Assembly (NCBI GenBank): GCA_025360585.1
Contig: JANYBW010000041.1
Coordinates: 1 to 64,000, forward strand
Direction: 5' to 3'
DNA: 64,000 nt
Source: Actinomycetes bacterium
GTDB lineage: Bacteria > Actinomycetota > Acidimicrobiia > IMCC26256 > PALSA-610
Position 1 is the first letter of the stretch. Every line of letters begins with the position of its first letter. A program made the translations under genes and the position numbers. Positions 24,399 through 33,615 of this stretch are shown in pieces. The notes under the pieces are model-generated. The model had not been told where the DNA came from. It was given only the letters and a program-made list of their open reading frames with translations, and searched no databases.

Positions 24399-26273
24399 AT
24401 GGGGAAACACACTTGGAGCCGCCGCACGGTGGCCGCCCTCGCCGCCGTGACCGCCGCGACACTCACCGGTTCGTTCGGAATCGCTAAGGCCAGCGCCGCA
24501 GGACTCACTATCACCGTCGCGCCCGATACCAATCTCGTTTCTGGCCAGAGCATCAACATCAGCGGCACGGGCGCGCCGAGCGACACGTTCGTCGCAGTCT
24601 CCCAATGCCAAGCTGGCGCCACGGACATTTTTTCGTGTTCGGGACCTTTGGGCTTCACGCAAACTGACGCAACCGGCGCATTCCAAACCGATCTCGTCGT
24701 GGCAAGGTTTATCGGCACCGATTGCGCTATAACCAGCTGTGTCGTCGCGGTCGCATTTGCGCCCGACACCGCCTTTGCGACCACCCGCCCACTGACCTTC
24801 GACCCCAACGGTCCCGTCCCCACCATCACGGTAACGCCTTCACAGAATCTGCCGTTTCATCCGCAGGTCAATATCGTCGGCGACCGCTGGGGAGCCGATT
24901 CGTACGCGGATATCGAACAGTGCACCAGCGATCGGTCAGCGTGCAGTTTCAGCTCGGCTCCGATCTCCACCGACAGCGTTGGTCACGCCGACGCCAACGT
25001 CTACGTTCGCCGAACGATCACTTCGTTTGGCCCCAACGGCAATGCTCAGATCGATTGCGCCACCATCGCCGGTGGCTGCGCAGTGTTCGCACATCTCCAA
25101 GACGGATCCCTTATCAGCGCGCCGATCACCTTCAATCCCAACAGCATTGTTCCGCCGCCGCCAACAATCACAGTTACGCCAAATCAAAACCTCGTCGATC
25201 ACCAAATCATCAATATTTCCGGCATTAATTTCACACCGGGAAGCCTGACCTTCACAAGTCAGTGTGCAGCCTCGGAACACTTCACAGCATGCATCGGATC
25301 AGGTCTTCAGCCGGCGGAAGCCAGCGGACGGATTCCAACCACTGCCGTCGGCGTTCGGCGATCAATGGCCCAGTTCGGCGAAGGTGTCAAAGGCGTGCGC
25401 ACATCGCGTCGTTCCCTAAGTCGTCGTTTGCTCGCTTCGAAGTTCGGTAACACAAACGACCGTGCCGTGGCTTCGAATGCTCCGCTCGACTGCGCAGCAG
25501 CAACCGTCCATTGTTCGATAGAAGTTTCGAATCTCGAAGACGGCGTATTCAACCAGGAGCTCACATTCAACCGCAATGGCCATCCCACGCCCGCTCCGAT
25601 TGTGACGGCAAGGCCAACTCGCGCACTCAAAGACGGGCAGCACATTCGCGTGCGGGGCCGCGGCTTTGTGCCCGGAGAGTTCGTCGCCGCAGCGGTATGT
25701 CTGCGTCACGCAACCGTGTTCGGACCGCAGTGCTCGTTCGTTCAGAGTGAGCTCACCGCCGATCGCCAAGGGCATATCAAAGGTTCGGTGCGAATAACGC
25801 GGCTCATTGCATCAATCGATCACCGAACTGATTGCGCGCACGCGCGGTGCTACCTGCGAATCTTCGGCAGCGATGATCGTGCGAAACCAATTCGGTTGCA
25901 TTTTGATCGTGGCGCACCACTGCCGCCACCCCCTTCGATCACCGTGAGCCCATCGACCGGCATCGTTGATGGCCAGGCGCTGCAGGTCGCGGGTTCTGGA
26001 TTCAACTCCGGGCCTGTGCTCTTCGGTGAGTGCGTTACCGATGGCACAGCAAACCCAACCATGAGCAACATTGTCGGTTGTGTCGATATCCCGGACTCAT
26101 CATTCACGGACTCCTCAGGGCATTTTGTTGGTATGACGACGGCACACCAATCCATTGCGCTTCGCGACGGATCCGTGGCGGACTGTGCCAACGGAGCTGC
26201 GTGTGTCATTCTCGCGATCAGCCTGAACGGCCCTACATATGGTTCGCTCGCCGCTATCCAGTTCGCTGGATAG
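24399..26273 (+). CDS. secreted protein with about five neocarzinostatin-like domains
   Basis: 624 residues with a Sec signal (RRTVAALAAVTAATLTGSFG; likely cleavage after AKASAAG, about 35). Then come about five repeats of ~100-125 residues. Each begins with a strand such as ITVAPDTNLVSGQSINISG, ITVTPSQNLPFHPQVNIVG, ITVTPNQNLVDHQIINISG, VTARPTRALKDGQHIRVRG or ITVSPSTGIVDGQALQVAG, and carries Cys pairs. The pattern strand-P/D-x-L-DGQ-x-I-x-G is that of the neocarzinostatin/actinoxanthin Ig-like fold. The third repeat has an insert rich in Arg. A good GGGAG site precedes ATG 24399. Cell-wall or extracellular role likely, ligand unknown. Confidence 0.75.
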   Translation: MGKHTWSRRTVAALAAVTAATLTGSFGIAKASAAGLTITVAPDTNLVSGQSINISGTGAPSDTFVAVSQCQAGATDIFSCSGPLGFTQTDATGAFQTDLVVARFIGTDCAITSCVVAVAFAPDTAFATTRPLTFDPNGPVPTITVTPSQNLPFHPQVNIVGDRWGADSYADIEQCTSDRSACSFSSAPISTDSVGHADANVYVRRTITSFGPNGNAQIDCATIAGGCAVFAHLQDGSLISAPITFNPNSIVPPPPTITVTPNQNLVDHQIINISGINFTPGSLTFTSQCAASEHFTACIGSGLQPAEASGRIPTTAVGVRRSMAQFGEGVKGVRTSRRSLSRRLLASKFGNTNDRAVASNAPLDCAAATVHCSIEVSNLEDGVFNQELTFNRNGHPTPAPIVTARPTRALKDGQHIRVRGRGFVPGEFVAAAVCLRHATVFGPQCSFVQSELTADRQGHIKGSVRITRLIASIDHRTDCAHARCYLRIFGSDDRAKPIRLHFDRGAPLPPPPSITVSPSTGIVDGQALQVAGSGFNSGPVLFGECVTDGTANPTMSNIVGCVDIPDSSFTDSSGHFVGMTTAHQSIALRDGSVADCANGAACVILAISLNGPTYGSLAAIQFAG

Positions 26274-26375
26274 CCGAAGCATCCCATCTCCGGCCTCACT
26301 GAAATTCGAGAAGCTTCGGGTTGGTGCTGGCATCCGTTACGATTCGGGTAATCCACCCAACCGAAATCGATCGGT

Positions 26376-29288
26376 ATGCCGGTACCACTTCCTAGTCCTA
26401 GCGATACCGAATTTGGACCACCAAATGAACGCGAAGTCCAGGGATTAGCCCGCGGCATTGTCGCGGTCGTCTGTGGAGATCAGGCACCGAACGCGCTGCA
26501 GGATCTGGTCCTTCGCGTCTTTTTCGACACGCTGGCGGACTCCGAAACCGAAATCGATCTCGCAACTCCGCCGTTCGACCTCGCTGAATTCGCGCGCGCG
26601 TTGGCGCGACGCGACGAGTCGTTTCGCAACGACGTCATGCATGTGCTCATGGCCGCGGCCTGTGTTCAGCGCCCACCAAAACCCGAGGTCCTGCGCCGGG
26701 TTCAACGGTGCATCAGCGAGCTGGAGCTCGATCCCGCGCTGCTCGACACCCACCTCGAACGCGATGTACTCCTCGAGGCCGCCGTGGGTTTCGGCTTCGC
26801 CCGCGACCTGCATTTCCCAGCGCCCCTTTCGCCGAGCGAACACATCGACGTCGGCCGACATATCCCTGCCGATCGAACCATCGATCTCAGCCAATTTCCC
26901 ACCGACACACTGGGCCGCAGAGTCTTCGAGCTCCGACAGGCACGCGGATACGCAGCCTCCTCCCCGCAATCGGAGCGTCACCGCTACGCGTATCAATTGG
27001 ATTGGGTTCGGGTCCTGGCGGACTACGGCACATCGCTCGAATCCGAATTGGAAATCGCCGCGTTCATCGCGGGAGCGAGCGACGGTGCCGAATCCCTTCA
27101 CGCCTTTGCGATCGTGGCGGCCCACTATAAGCAATGCACCGGAGGACGCGATTCTCTCGAACCAAATAGCAGCGCACGATCCATCCAATCCCGCAAGCAC
27201 CTCGCCGTGCGCGTTCGCAGCGCCGCCCGCCGCGGCGCGTCGTGCCCGCAACCAATCGAGCTCACAACATTCAATTGGGAACCGTACGCAAATATGCGCG
27301 TAGAAGACGCGCATGAATTCTTCGGAATACTTGCTAACACCAATGCAGCAAAGCGATCCGGTTCCGCGGGCCCGTTCGCCGCGGGCGGAATCACCGCACA
27401 TCAACGTGAGGCTGGCCGACACACCGCCGATCGCGAGCAACGCGCCTACAAGGCATACGGCGCGACCGTTGCGTGGCGTGAACGGTCACTAGGTCGGGAC
27501 TCAGACCTCGGCACTCAAACGCCAATGTTCAGCAATCCGCGGACGCTGCCGTTCGCACAACCAGCATTCGTTACTCCTGCGTTTCGACAACCTCCGCCCT
27601 CGGCCGTCGCAAACCAGCACATCGCGCAGCCGAGCGCAATCGTTGCAGACCCGCCAGCCCAAGACCCGGCAGCCAAAGACCCGGCAGCTGCCGATCTCGC
27701 AGCTGCCACAAGTACCGCCCAGCCAAGCTCCAAATCAATTGGCCAAGCAGCCGCACGGACCAGCTTCGTCACTGCGTTGTCGCGCACTATGGGTTTTGGA
27801 CGCGTCCTGGTTATTTCGGCGGTGCTGGGCACCACCTACCTTGGCAACACATTTCAGTCCTCAAATTCGGTCAGTAACATTCTGTTCGAGCTTCTCGCAG
27901 CCGGAGGGTTGTCTGCCGTCATTGTCCCGGCGCTCGTACGCAACGCCCAAAGCGATGTCGATACCGAACGCCTCGCGAACGGTGTTCTCGGCGTCGCCAC
28001 CATCGTGCTCGGGTGCATCGCGGCAATCGGTGTGGTCTGCGCTCCGTGGATCGCCGGAGTACTCGCGACCGGAGTCCCCAAGGCCCAGGAAGCGCAACAA
28101 CGAGCGCTCTCGACGTTTTTGTTGCGGCTCTTTATTCCTCAAATTGTTCTGTACGGCTTCGGTGCGATCGCGACCGCGGCGTTGCATTCGCGTCGCAAAT
28201 TTGCGAGCGCAGCAGCGGCACCGATCGCGAACACCGTCATCATGGTCGTGGCGTTCGCAATTTTTCGCTGGCACACCGGCGCGAACCCCGGCCTCGGCAT
28301 CGATACCTTCTCTCGATACTTGCTCGCGATCGCAGGAACCGGGGGCGTGCTCGCATTCGTCATCGCGCTTGGAATTCCCCTATGGCGCAGTGGAATTCGA
28401 TTGCGTCCGCAGCTACGGATCCATGACCGCGACGTGCGCGCACTCCTCGCGCACTCCGGATGGGGGATCTTGCTGAATAGCATCGGCGGGCTCCTCGCGG
28501 GAGCGCTCGTTATCGCGGGCAATGTCGTGCAAGGCGGAGTCGTCGCGTTCGACGTTGCGTTCGTCTTGTTTCTCGCACCGTACGCGATTCTCGCGCAACC
28601 GCTCGAGACCGCATCCGCGCCCGCGCTTGCCGAAGCAGTCTCGGCGGACGACGACGAACAATTCGCCCACACGCTGCATTGGACAATCGAATCCATGTGC
28701 GGCTTCGTGGCTCCGCTCACGGCGATAATCATCGTGTTTGCACGACCCGGGATGTTGGCGTTGGGCCTTGGCATCGGTGCTCGTGGCGACGGGCTGGTGG
28801 CTGCGGCACTCGCCGGGCTGGCTATCGGGCTCGTGCCCTACAGCATATTTCTCATTGTGGCCAGGGCTTTTTATGCACTCGACGACAGCCGCACACCCGC
28901 ATTGGTATCGCTGTTATGCGGTGCTGTCGGCGTCGTTGCGATTCTGATTGGCAGACTCGTGGTGCACGAACGGGCCCTTATTGGCACACTTGGCATTGCC
29001 CACACCATGGCCTTCGTAACTGGAGCGGTGGTGCTCGGCTACCGCTTGTGGCGACAAACCGGTCACTCGCCCGTCACCGCGCGGTCGTTGATTCCGATCG
29101 CACTCGCCACCACCATTGGCGCCGGAGTATGGATGGGTTCGCGCCGCTTCGATACTGGAAGCCGTTGGCATTTGGTCGGTGTTTGCACAATCGGAACGGT
29201 GGTATTTCTGATTGTCTACATTGCGACTTTGCATACCTCCGGATACGGAAGTTTGCGAGAGCTACGACGCGGAGCGCGTCGAGCGTAA
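26376..29288 (+). CDS. MurJ/MVF-like flippase fused to a long cytoplasmic N-terminal region
   Basis: 970 residues. Residues 1-390 are soluble; residues 10-130 (ALQDLVLRVFFDTLADSETE ... DVMHVLMAAACVQRPPKPE) look all-helical and TerB-like in pattern. Residues 400-465 form a Pro/Ala/Gln linker containing DPAAKDPAAADLAAA. From about 470 (MGFGRVLVISAVLGTTYLGN) a MurJ-type transporter follows with roughly 12-14 membrane segments; LLAAGGLSAVIVPALVRN is the conserved first-repeat motif. MurJ flips lipid II or other undecaprenyl-linked saccharides. A separate MurJ may exist elsewhere, so this could serve another glycan. The 3' end overlaps the convergent hydrolase gene by 27 bases. Confidence 0.8.
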   Translation: MPVPLPSPSDTEFGPPNEREVQGLARGIVAVVCGDQAPNALQDLVLRVFFDTLADSETEIDLATPPFDLAEFARALARRDESFRNDVMHVLMAAACVQRPPKPEVLRRVQRCISELELDPALLDTHLERDVLLEAAVGFGFARDLHFPAPLSPSEHIDVGRHIPADRTIDLSQFPTDTLGRRVFELRQARGYAASSPQSERHRYAYQLDWVRVLADYGTSLESELEIAAFIAGASDGAESLHAFAIVAAHYKQCTGGRDSLEPNSSARSIQSRKHLAVRVRSAARRGASCPQPIELTTFNWEPYANMRVEDAHEFFGILANTNAAKRSGSAGPFAAGGITAHQREAGRHTADREQRAYKAYGATVAWRERSLGRDSDLGTQTPMFSNPRTLPFAQPAFVTPAFRQPPPSAVANQHIAQPSAIVADPPAQDPAAKDPAAADLAAATSTAQPSSKSIGQAAARTSFVTALSRTMGFGRVLVISAVLGTTYLGNTFQSSNSVSNILFELLAAGGLSAVIVPALVRNAQSDVDTERLANGVLGVATIVLGCIAAIGVVCAPWIAGVLATGVPKAQEAQQRALSTFLLRLFIPQIVLYGFGAIATAALHSRRKFASAAAAPIANTVIMVVAFAIFRWHTGANPGLGIDTFSRYLLAIAGTGGVLAFVIALGIPLWRSGIRLRPQLRIHDRDVRALLAHSGWGILLNSIGGLLAGALVIAGNVVQGGVVAFDVAFVLFLAPYAILAQPLETASAPALAEAVSADDDEQFAHTLHWTIESMCGFVAPLTAIIIVFARPGMLALGLGIGARGDGLVAAALAGLAIGLVPYSIFLIVARAFYALDDSRTPALVSLLCGAVGVVAILIGRLVVHERALIGTLGIAHTMAFVTGAVVLGYRLWRQTGHSPVTARSLIPIALATTIGAGVWMGSRRFDTGSRWHLVGVCTIGTVVFLIVYIATLHTSGYGSLRELRRGARRA

Positions 29289-31142
29289 AGCGGTCGCGGA
29301 CTGAATTGGATGGTTCATCGCTAACCAATCGGTGAGCTCGAACATCAACTGCTCGCGCGAAGCAGGTGGCGAAAAGACATGGTCACCGCCGGCGATCCGA
29401 ACGACTTCGATCTTGCGCTGCTCGACGAGTTGTTCAAACGCGACACCACCAATGGCTCGCAAGTACATGTCGCCCGGCTCATCGTCGGCGAACGCAAACA
29501 CCACTCGTAGACCATGGTCGTGCAGTGAACGTAACTCCTGCACGATCGGTGCCGACCCTGCGGGCCACAGGTGCAAGCGCGTAGCGCTACGTTTCACGCG
29601 TGCCCCAAACATCGTGACGTACCCACGAAACGCTCCTTGGCGCAGCAGCGTCATCACCCGCCTTCCCGCACCGATTGCGCCGCCGTGGCGAATTCGTACA
29701 TCATCCCAACTGCGGGTCGTTAAACCTACCTTCAGACGATTCGCAGAAAGCACAGCACGGTCACGCGCGTTGGCGAGATGATCTTCACCGAGGCTGAAGA
29801 TGAGCGGGTTAATCAAAACCGCGGCCCCGATTGGCGACCCTTCGATTGCCGCCCGCAGGATGTTGAACGCACCAGAGCACGTTCCGATCGCAACGATTGC
29901 TTCAATCCCGGGCCAAGATTCAACCTCACGCAACACGGCCGACAACTCCGCGATACGTTGGGGAGCGTACGGTTGGTTTTCAGTCTCGGCATCGGCCGCG
30001 GGGCTATCGCCAGCACCGCCCAGATCCAAACGAAGCACGGCGTATCCAAGCGCAGCCCAGCGTCGGGCCCAATCAACGTGCAACCGTCCTGGTCCGCAAC
30101 GATTCACCGAACCGGTGTTGGGAATCACGATGAGGGTCCGTACCGTATGGTTGTGCGGCTGCGACAGCACCCCAAAGAGCTGGCTTCCAAATACAACCGG
30201 CCGTTCGACAATCGCTGAAGCGCCGGGGTCAGGGTCGCCTCGGGTCATCTGCGCGGGAGTAACAACGAGTTCCAAGCGCGGCTCACACCGGCTCGGAAAC
30301 ACGGAGTTGGGTTGCGCTTGGGTGGGCCTAGGCGCATTGACGTGCCAATCAACGAGACAATCCAGCGCGCGTTCAGGCACAAGCGCGTTGGTCTCGTCGT
30401 CAGTCATGAAATCGAGATAGCCGTCGAAGCTTTCGAGCGTAACCATTGATCGGTTGGCGCGAAATACCGCATTGAGATCATCGTCTACGGGAGTATCCGC
30501 GCGCTCCAATATCAAAATATTCGGAACGGCAACGCTGCCAGCGAGCGAAACCAAATCGGCTCCCAAAAGATCCGCGACGGTCTGCGCGGTGAATTCAAAA
30601 CCCACGACCTCGAGCGAATCATCAGGAAACTGCTTCGCCATCAGTGGCTGATTCGGGCGCGTCGCGGAACGGAATTTCGCGAGCGCTTGCATTTCGCGAA
30701 CGAACGATCGGCCGCGAACTACTGGAGCCCACAGTGCCAACCCAGAAATACCAGCATGGTCTTGCGCGTACATCATCGCGGGGATCGCGCCGCCGCGAAA
30801 GCCCATGATCTGTACATCGTCGATGCCACCAGACTCCCGCAACAACTCGACCGCGGTGCCGACTCCAGCAGACCATGCCGCAAGTCGATTCGGCTGCCAA
30901 TCACCACCGGAGGAATCGCCAACTCCGGGATAGTCGAATCGCACTACAGCGAGGCCAGCGTGGGCGAGCCGATACGCAATCAGGCGGAGCGTTCGGTGTG
31001 CGAGCAGCCCATCAAAACCCAATCCGTTACAGAGCACGACTCCACGGATCGCGGGTTCAATCGGTCGGTGAAGGGTCGCGAAGCATTGCGCATCGCCATC
31101 GCCGCACCACATTGCCTCGGGATCCGGCAAGTCGCTATTCAT
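29262..31142 (-). CDS. fused pair of alpha/beta hydrolases, exosortase-A-associated type
   Basis: 626 residues with two alpha/beta hydrolase domains. Domain 1 (about 15-270) has NGLGFDGLLAHRTLRLIAYRLA and RFDYPGVGDSSGG, but its nucleophile elbow reads GFRGG (Arg116 in place of Ser). Domain 2 (about 315-605) has RLDLGGAGDS, elbow GTCSG with Cys422, and a terminal GGDHVFSPPASREQL histidine loop. These elbows recall the two separate hydrolases that accompany exosortase A in proteobacteria, here in one chain. The start overlaps the GH2-like gene by 8 bases; it is the last gene of the aminoacyl-carrier-protein operon. Thioester or ester transfer is a plausible but unproven role. Confidence 0.7.
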   Translation of the reverse strand: MNSDLPDPEAMWCGDGDAQCFATLHRPIEPAIRGVVLCNGLGFDGLLAHRTLRLIAYRLAHAGLAVVRFDYPGVGDSSGGDWQPNRLAAWSAGVGTAVELLRESGGIDDVQIMGFRGGAIPAMMYAQDHAGISGLALWAPVVRGRSFVREMQALAKFRSATRPNQPLMAKQFPDDSLEVVGFEFTAQTVADLLGADLVSLAGSVAVPNILILERADTPVDDDLNAVFRANRSMVTLESFDGYLDFMTDDETNALVPERALDCLVDWHVNAPRPTQAQPNSVFPSRCEPRLELVVTPAQMTRGDPDPGASAIVERPVVFGSQLFGVLSQPHNHTVRTLIVIPNTGSVNRCGPGRLHVDWARRWAALGYAVLRLDLGGAGDSPAADAETENQPYAPQRIAELSAVLREVESWPGIEAIVAIGTCSGAFNILRAAIEGSPIGAAVLINPLIFSLGEDHLANARDRAVLSANRLKVGLTTRSWDDVRIRHGGAIGAGRRVMTLLRQGAFRGYVTMFGARVKRSATRLHLWPAGSAPIVQELRSLHDHGLRVVFAFADDEPGDMYLRAIGGVAFEQLVEQRKIEVVRIAGGDHVFSPPASREQLMFELTDWLAMNHPIQSATALRSTRSAS

Positions 31143-33612
31143 CGATTACTTCAGCAGTCGCGCCATGGGTGCCGTTCAGCGCACGGACACGAATCCGAGG
31201 ACGCGACAAACTCGCCACAAGCACGTCGTGCACGCCTCCCGGTTCGATATCGAAACCCTGGTCGTGACTCACGATCGCGCCACCGGAGATCTGCACGAAG
31301 TGGGCGTATCGCTGACTTCGTATACGCACGTTGTAGACGCCGTCGGCCACGCGATGCGCGGTCGCCTCCAGGCCGGGATCACACATCACCAACGGCCCGG
31401 GAATGCGAAAGGTGTTCCGAATATAGCTGGCACCATCGCCCAACGTTTCGCGCAGTAAGGCCGTTACGCCCAGTACTTCGCGGGGCCCAAACCGGAATGC
31501 ATACGCCATATCGTGAAAAGCACCAAGAATGCCCTCAGCGTCGAATCGCTCGTGCCCGCGAGCAGGTAACAAACAATCGATAGTTTGCGAATCGACGACG
31601 TTGTCCGCAGTGAAGATCGCCACGCTCAACGTTGCGGCACAAACAGCTGGCGAATCATTGATCGCCCAGAGATCGATTCCGCTGAGACCTTCATCGCTCC
31701 ACAGCAATGCGATCGGACTCGACGCGCGTTTCAGCGCGTAATACGACGATTTCGCGCGCCCGTCACTCGCCACGACTCCGGCACCGGGGCCGGCAACGAA
31801 ATCGCGGCCTTGCAACACCAACACACCCGCACACTGCGAGCGCGGGAGCCGCCATTCACTCACTGCCGAGTGCATCGCCACTGCGGTCGCGGCGCGCCCG
31901 AAATCGAGATACCGAGTTGGCTCGACGCGTCGCAGCGCGAATGGATCGACTCCATAGATTCGTGCAACGTAACGATCACGAGTGTCTTCCATATCCCACG
32001 CGGCACCGTGATCGCGCGGGATCCCACGTTTCCATGCCGCACTGTGCAACGCCGCACCACCGTCGACAAACGCATCTGTAGTTGCATCGTCGCCGAGATT
32101 TGAAAACGCTAAGCAACCCGTCGCGAACTTGATCTCGCTGCGACGTGCGTCGTCCAGTGGGCGGTCGTAGGCACCGATGCCGTAGTAGGTCGCGGTTCCT
32201 TCATTGACCACGAACGGCCGCGCCCCGCCGTGGGGCGTATCCGCGAGATAGGCAATCCCCGGTGCGTCGTGCGCTACGAGTTCCGCAACTGCTTGAGTGA
32301 ACCACTCTGTCGCGTCGACATCGATACTCAACATCGCGGCTTGCTGCGCGATCTCAAACCCACCACAAACCACGACCGCACTCGGGTGGCCAGCAAGAGC
32401 ATGCAGCGCCTGTCTGATTTCCGACTCTGCGCTCTGGCTCCAGGCGGCGTCTTGCGATGGATAATCCAGCCTGGTGAACATCAGTTGTTGCCAAACCAAA
32501 ATGCCAAGTTCGTCGCACAGCGCATGAAACCCTTCGGTCTCATAGGTCGCGCTCGCCGGGATCGCGACGATATTCATGCCAGCATCACGAATTTGTTGGA
32601 GCGACTCGCGCAGTTCCGCTTCACTCGGATTGAGCGAAATTGGGTCTGGGTTTACCCACCAAACTCCGCGCGCAAATATCTGCTCACCATTGATGGCAAT
32701 CGAAGGTGACGCTCCTAAATCCACTGTTACGGAACGAAACCCGATGCTCGGTAACGAAATCACATGATCGATTCCATCGATTGTCACGACGATGCACGCC
32801 GGATACCGCGATTGCTCACCGTGAGTCGCGGGCCACCAAGCTTGCGCGTTCGGGAACATAAGTTCACCTACAACGCGAGTCGCGCGCTCCATTGCGTTTG
32901 TGCTTGTACTTGATGTTTTGATTTCGAGTGAGACTTCACGATCACCGATGCGCAGTTTGGCCGCGGTGATCACTGCGCGAGTGAGCAATTCACCAGCAAA
33001 CCTTGCGGTGCCAATCGTTGCTTCGATCGAGGTTTCTATCGACTGGCCGCGTAGTTCCACCGCTTGGCGTTCACGCAACTCCACTGTTCGGTATAGGCCC
33101 ACCGGAGCACACGGCGACGTCCAGCTTGGCATGCGCCCCAGCAAGGAGGTTCGGATCCATCGCAAGTTTTGGTGATCAACAAAATTTGCCTTCCATCGCG
33201 GTCGAGGACGCTTCCTCGCGAGCTCAGTCCGCAACGCGCGGCACACGACAACCAGTTCGTTGTCCGTCGTCTGCAAGTTTTCGCAATCGATCCGCAGAGC
33301 TACGAACATCGAACTGCTCGTACCGACTCCCACACCGTTCAGCCAAACTTCGGCGATGGTCGCGATCCCCGCGAAGTACAACTCGCAAACGCGTTCACCA
33401 TCACCGGCGTCAAAATTGGTCCGAAACCACCAGTCGTGGGCGTCGGCATCCATATCTCGCGCGTCGAGAATCTTGCCGGCTTTGAGCCACGAACTCATCG
33501 CGGTGCCAGGAACGGTCGCCGGCACCCAATCGATTTCCCCCGCGACCACTTCCGTGGCATCCCGGAATTCACCAGGCCTACTCGGCCCGCACTGCCACTC
33601 CGAGAGCAACAC
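31135..33612 (-). CDS. glycoside hydrolase family 2-like protein (beta-mannosidase fold), probably altered active site
   Basis: 825 residues. An N-terminal jelly-roll (VPGTAMSSWLKAG ... WWFRTNFDAG ... FAGIATIAEVWLNG), an Ig-like domain and a TIM barrel (INGEQIFARGVWWVNPD, ALCDELGILVWQQLMFTRLDYPSQ) match beta-mannosidase-type GH2. The acid/base motif GNxE reads GGFE (Glu420). The nucleophile motif, normally RFxSEFG, appears as KFATGCL (Gly499), so hydrolysis is doubtful. It starts at GTG 33612, 3 bases after the DUF1839 stop. In this operon it may bind a glycan acceptor rather than cut it; inference only. Confidence 0.7.
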   Translation of the reverse strand: MLLSEWQCGPSRPGEFRDATEVVAGEIDWVPATVPGTAMSSWLKAGKILDARDMDADAHDWWFRTNFDAGDGERVCELYFAGIATIAEVWLNGVGVGTSSSMFVALRIDCENLQTTDNELVVVCRALRTELARKRPRPRWKANFVDHQNLRWIRTSLLGRMPSWTSPCAPVGLYRTVELRERQAVELRGQSIETSIEATIGTARFAGELLTRAVITAAKLRIGDREVSLEIKTSSTSTNAMERATRVVGELMFPNAQAWWPATHGEQSRYPACIVVTIDGIDHVISLPSIGFRSVTVDLGASPSIAINGEQIFARGVWWVNPDPISLNPSEAELRESLQQIRDAGMNIVAIPASATYETEGFHALCDELGILVWQQLMFTRLDYPSQDAAWSQSAESEIRQALHALAGHPSAVVVCGGFEIAQQAAMLSIDVDATEWFTQAVAELVAHDAPGIAYLADTPHGGARPFVVNEGTATYYGIGAYDRPLDDARRSEIKFATGCLAFSNLGDDATTDAFVDGGAALHSAAWKRGIPRDHGAAWDMEDTRDRYVARIYGVDPFALRRVEPTRYLDFGRAATAVAMHSAVSEWRLPRSQCAGVLVLQGRDFVAGPGAGVVASDGRAKSSYYALKRASSPIALLWSDEGLSGIDLWAINDSPAVCAATLSVAIFTADNVVDSQTIDCLLPARGHERFDAEGILGAFHDMAYAFRFGPREVLGVTALLRETLGDGASYIRNTFRIPGPLVMCDPGLEATAHRVADGVYNVRIRSQRYAHFVQISGGAIVSHDQGFDIEPGGVHDVLVASLSRPRIRVRALNGTHGATAEVIDE

Positions 33613-33615
33613 AGT

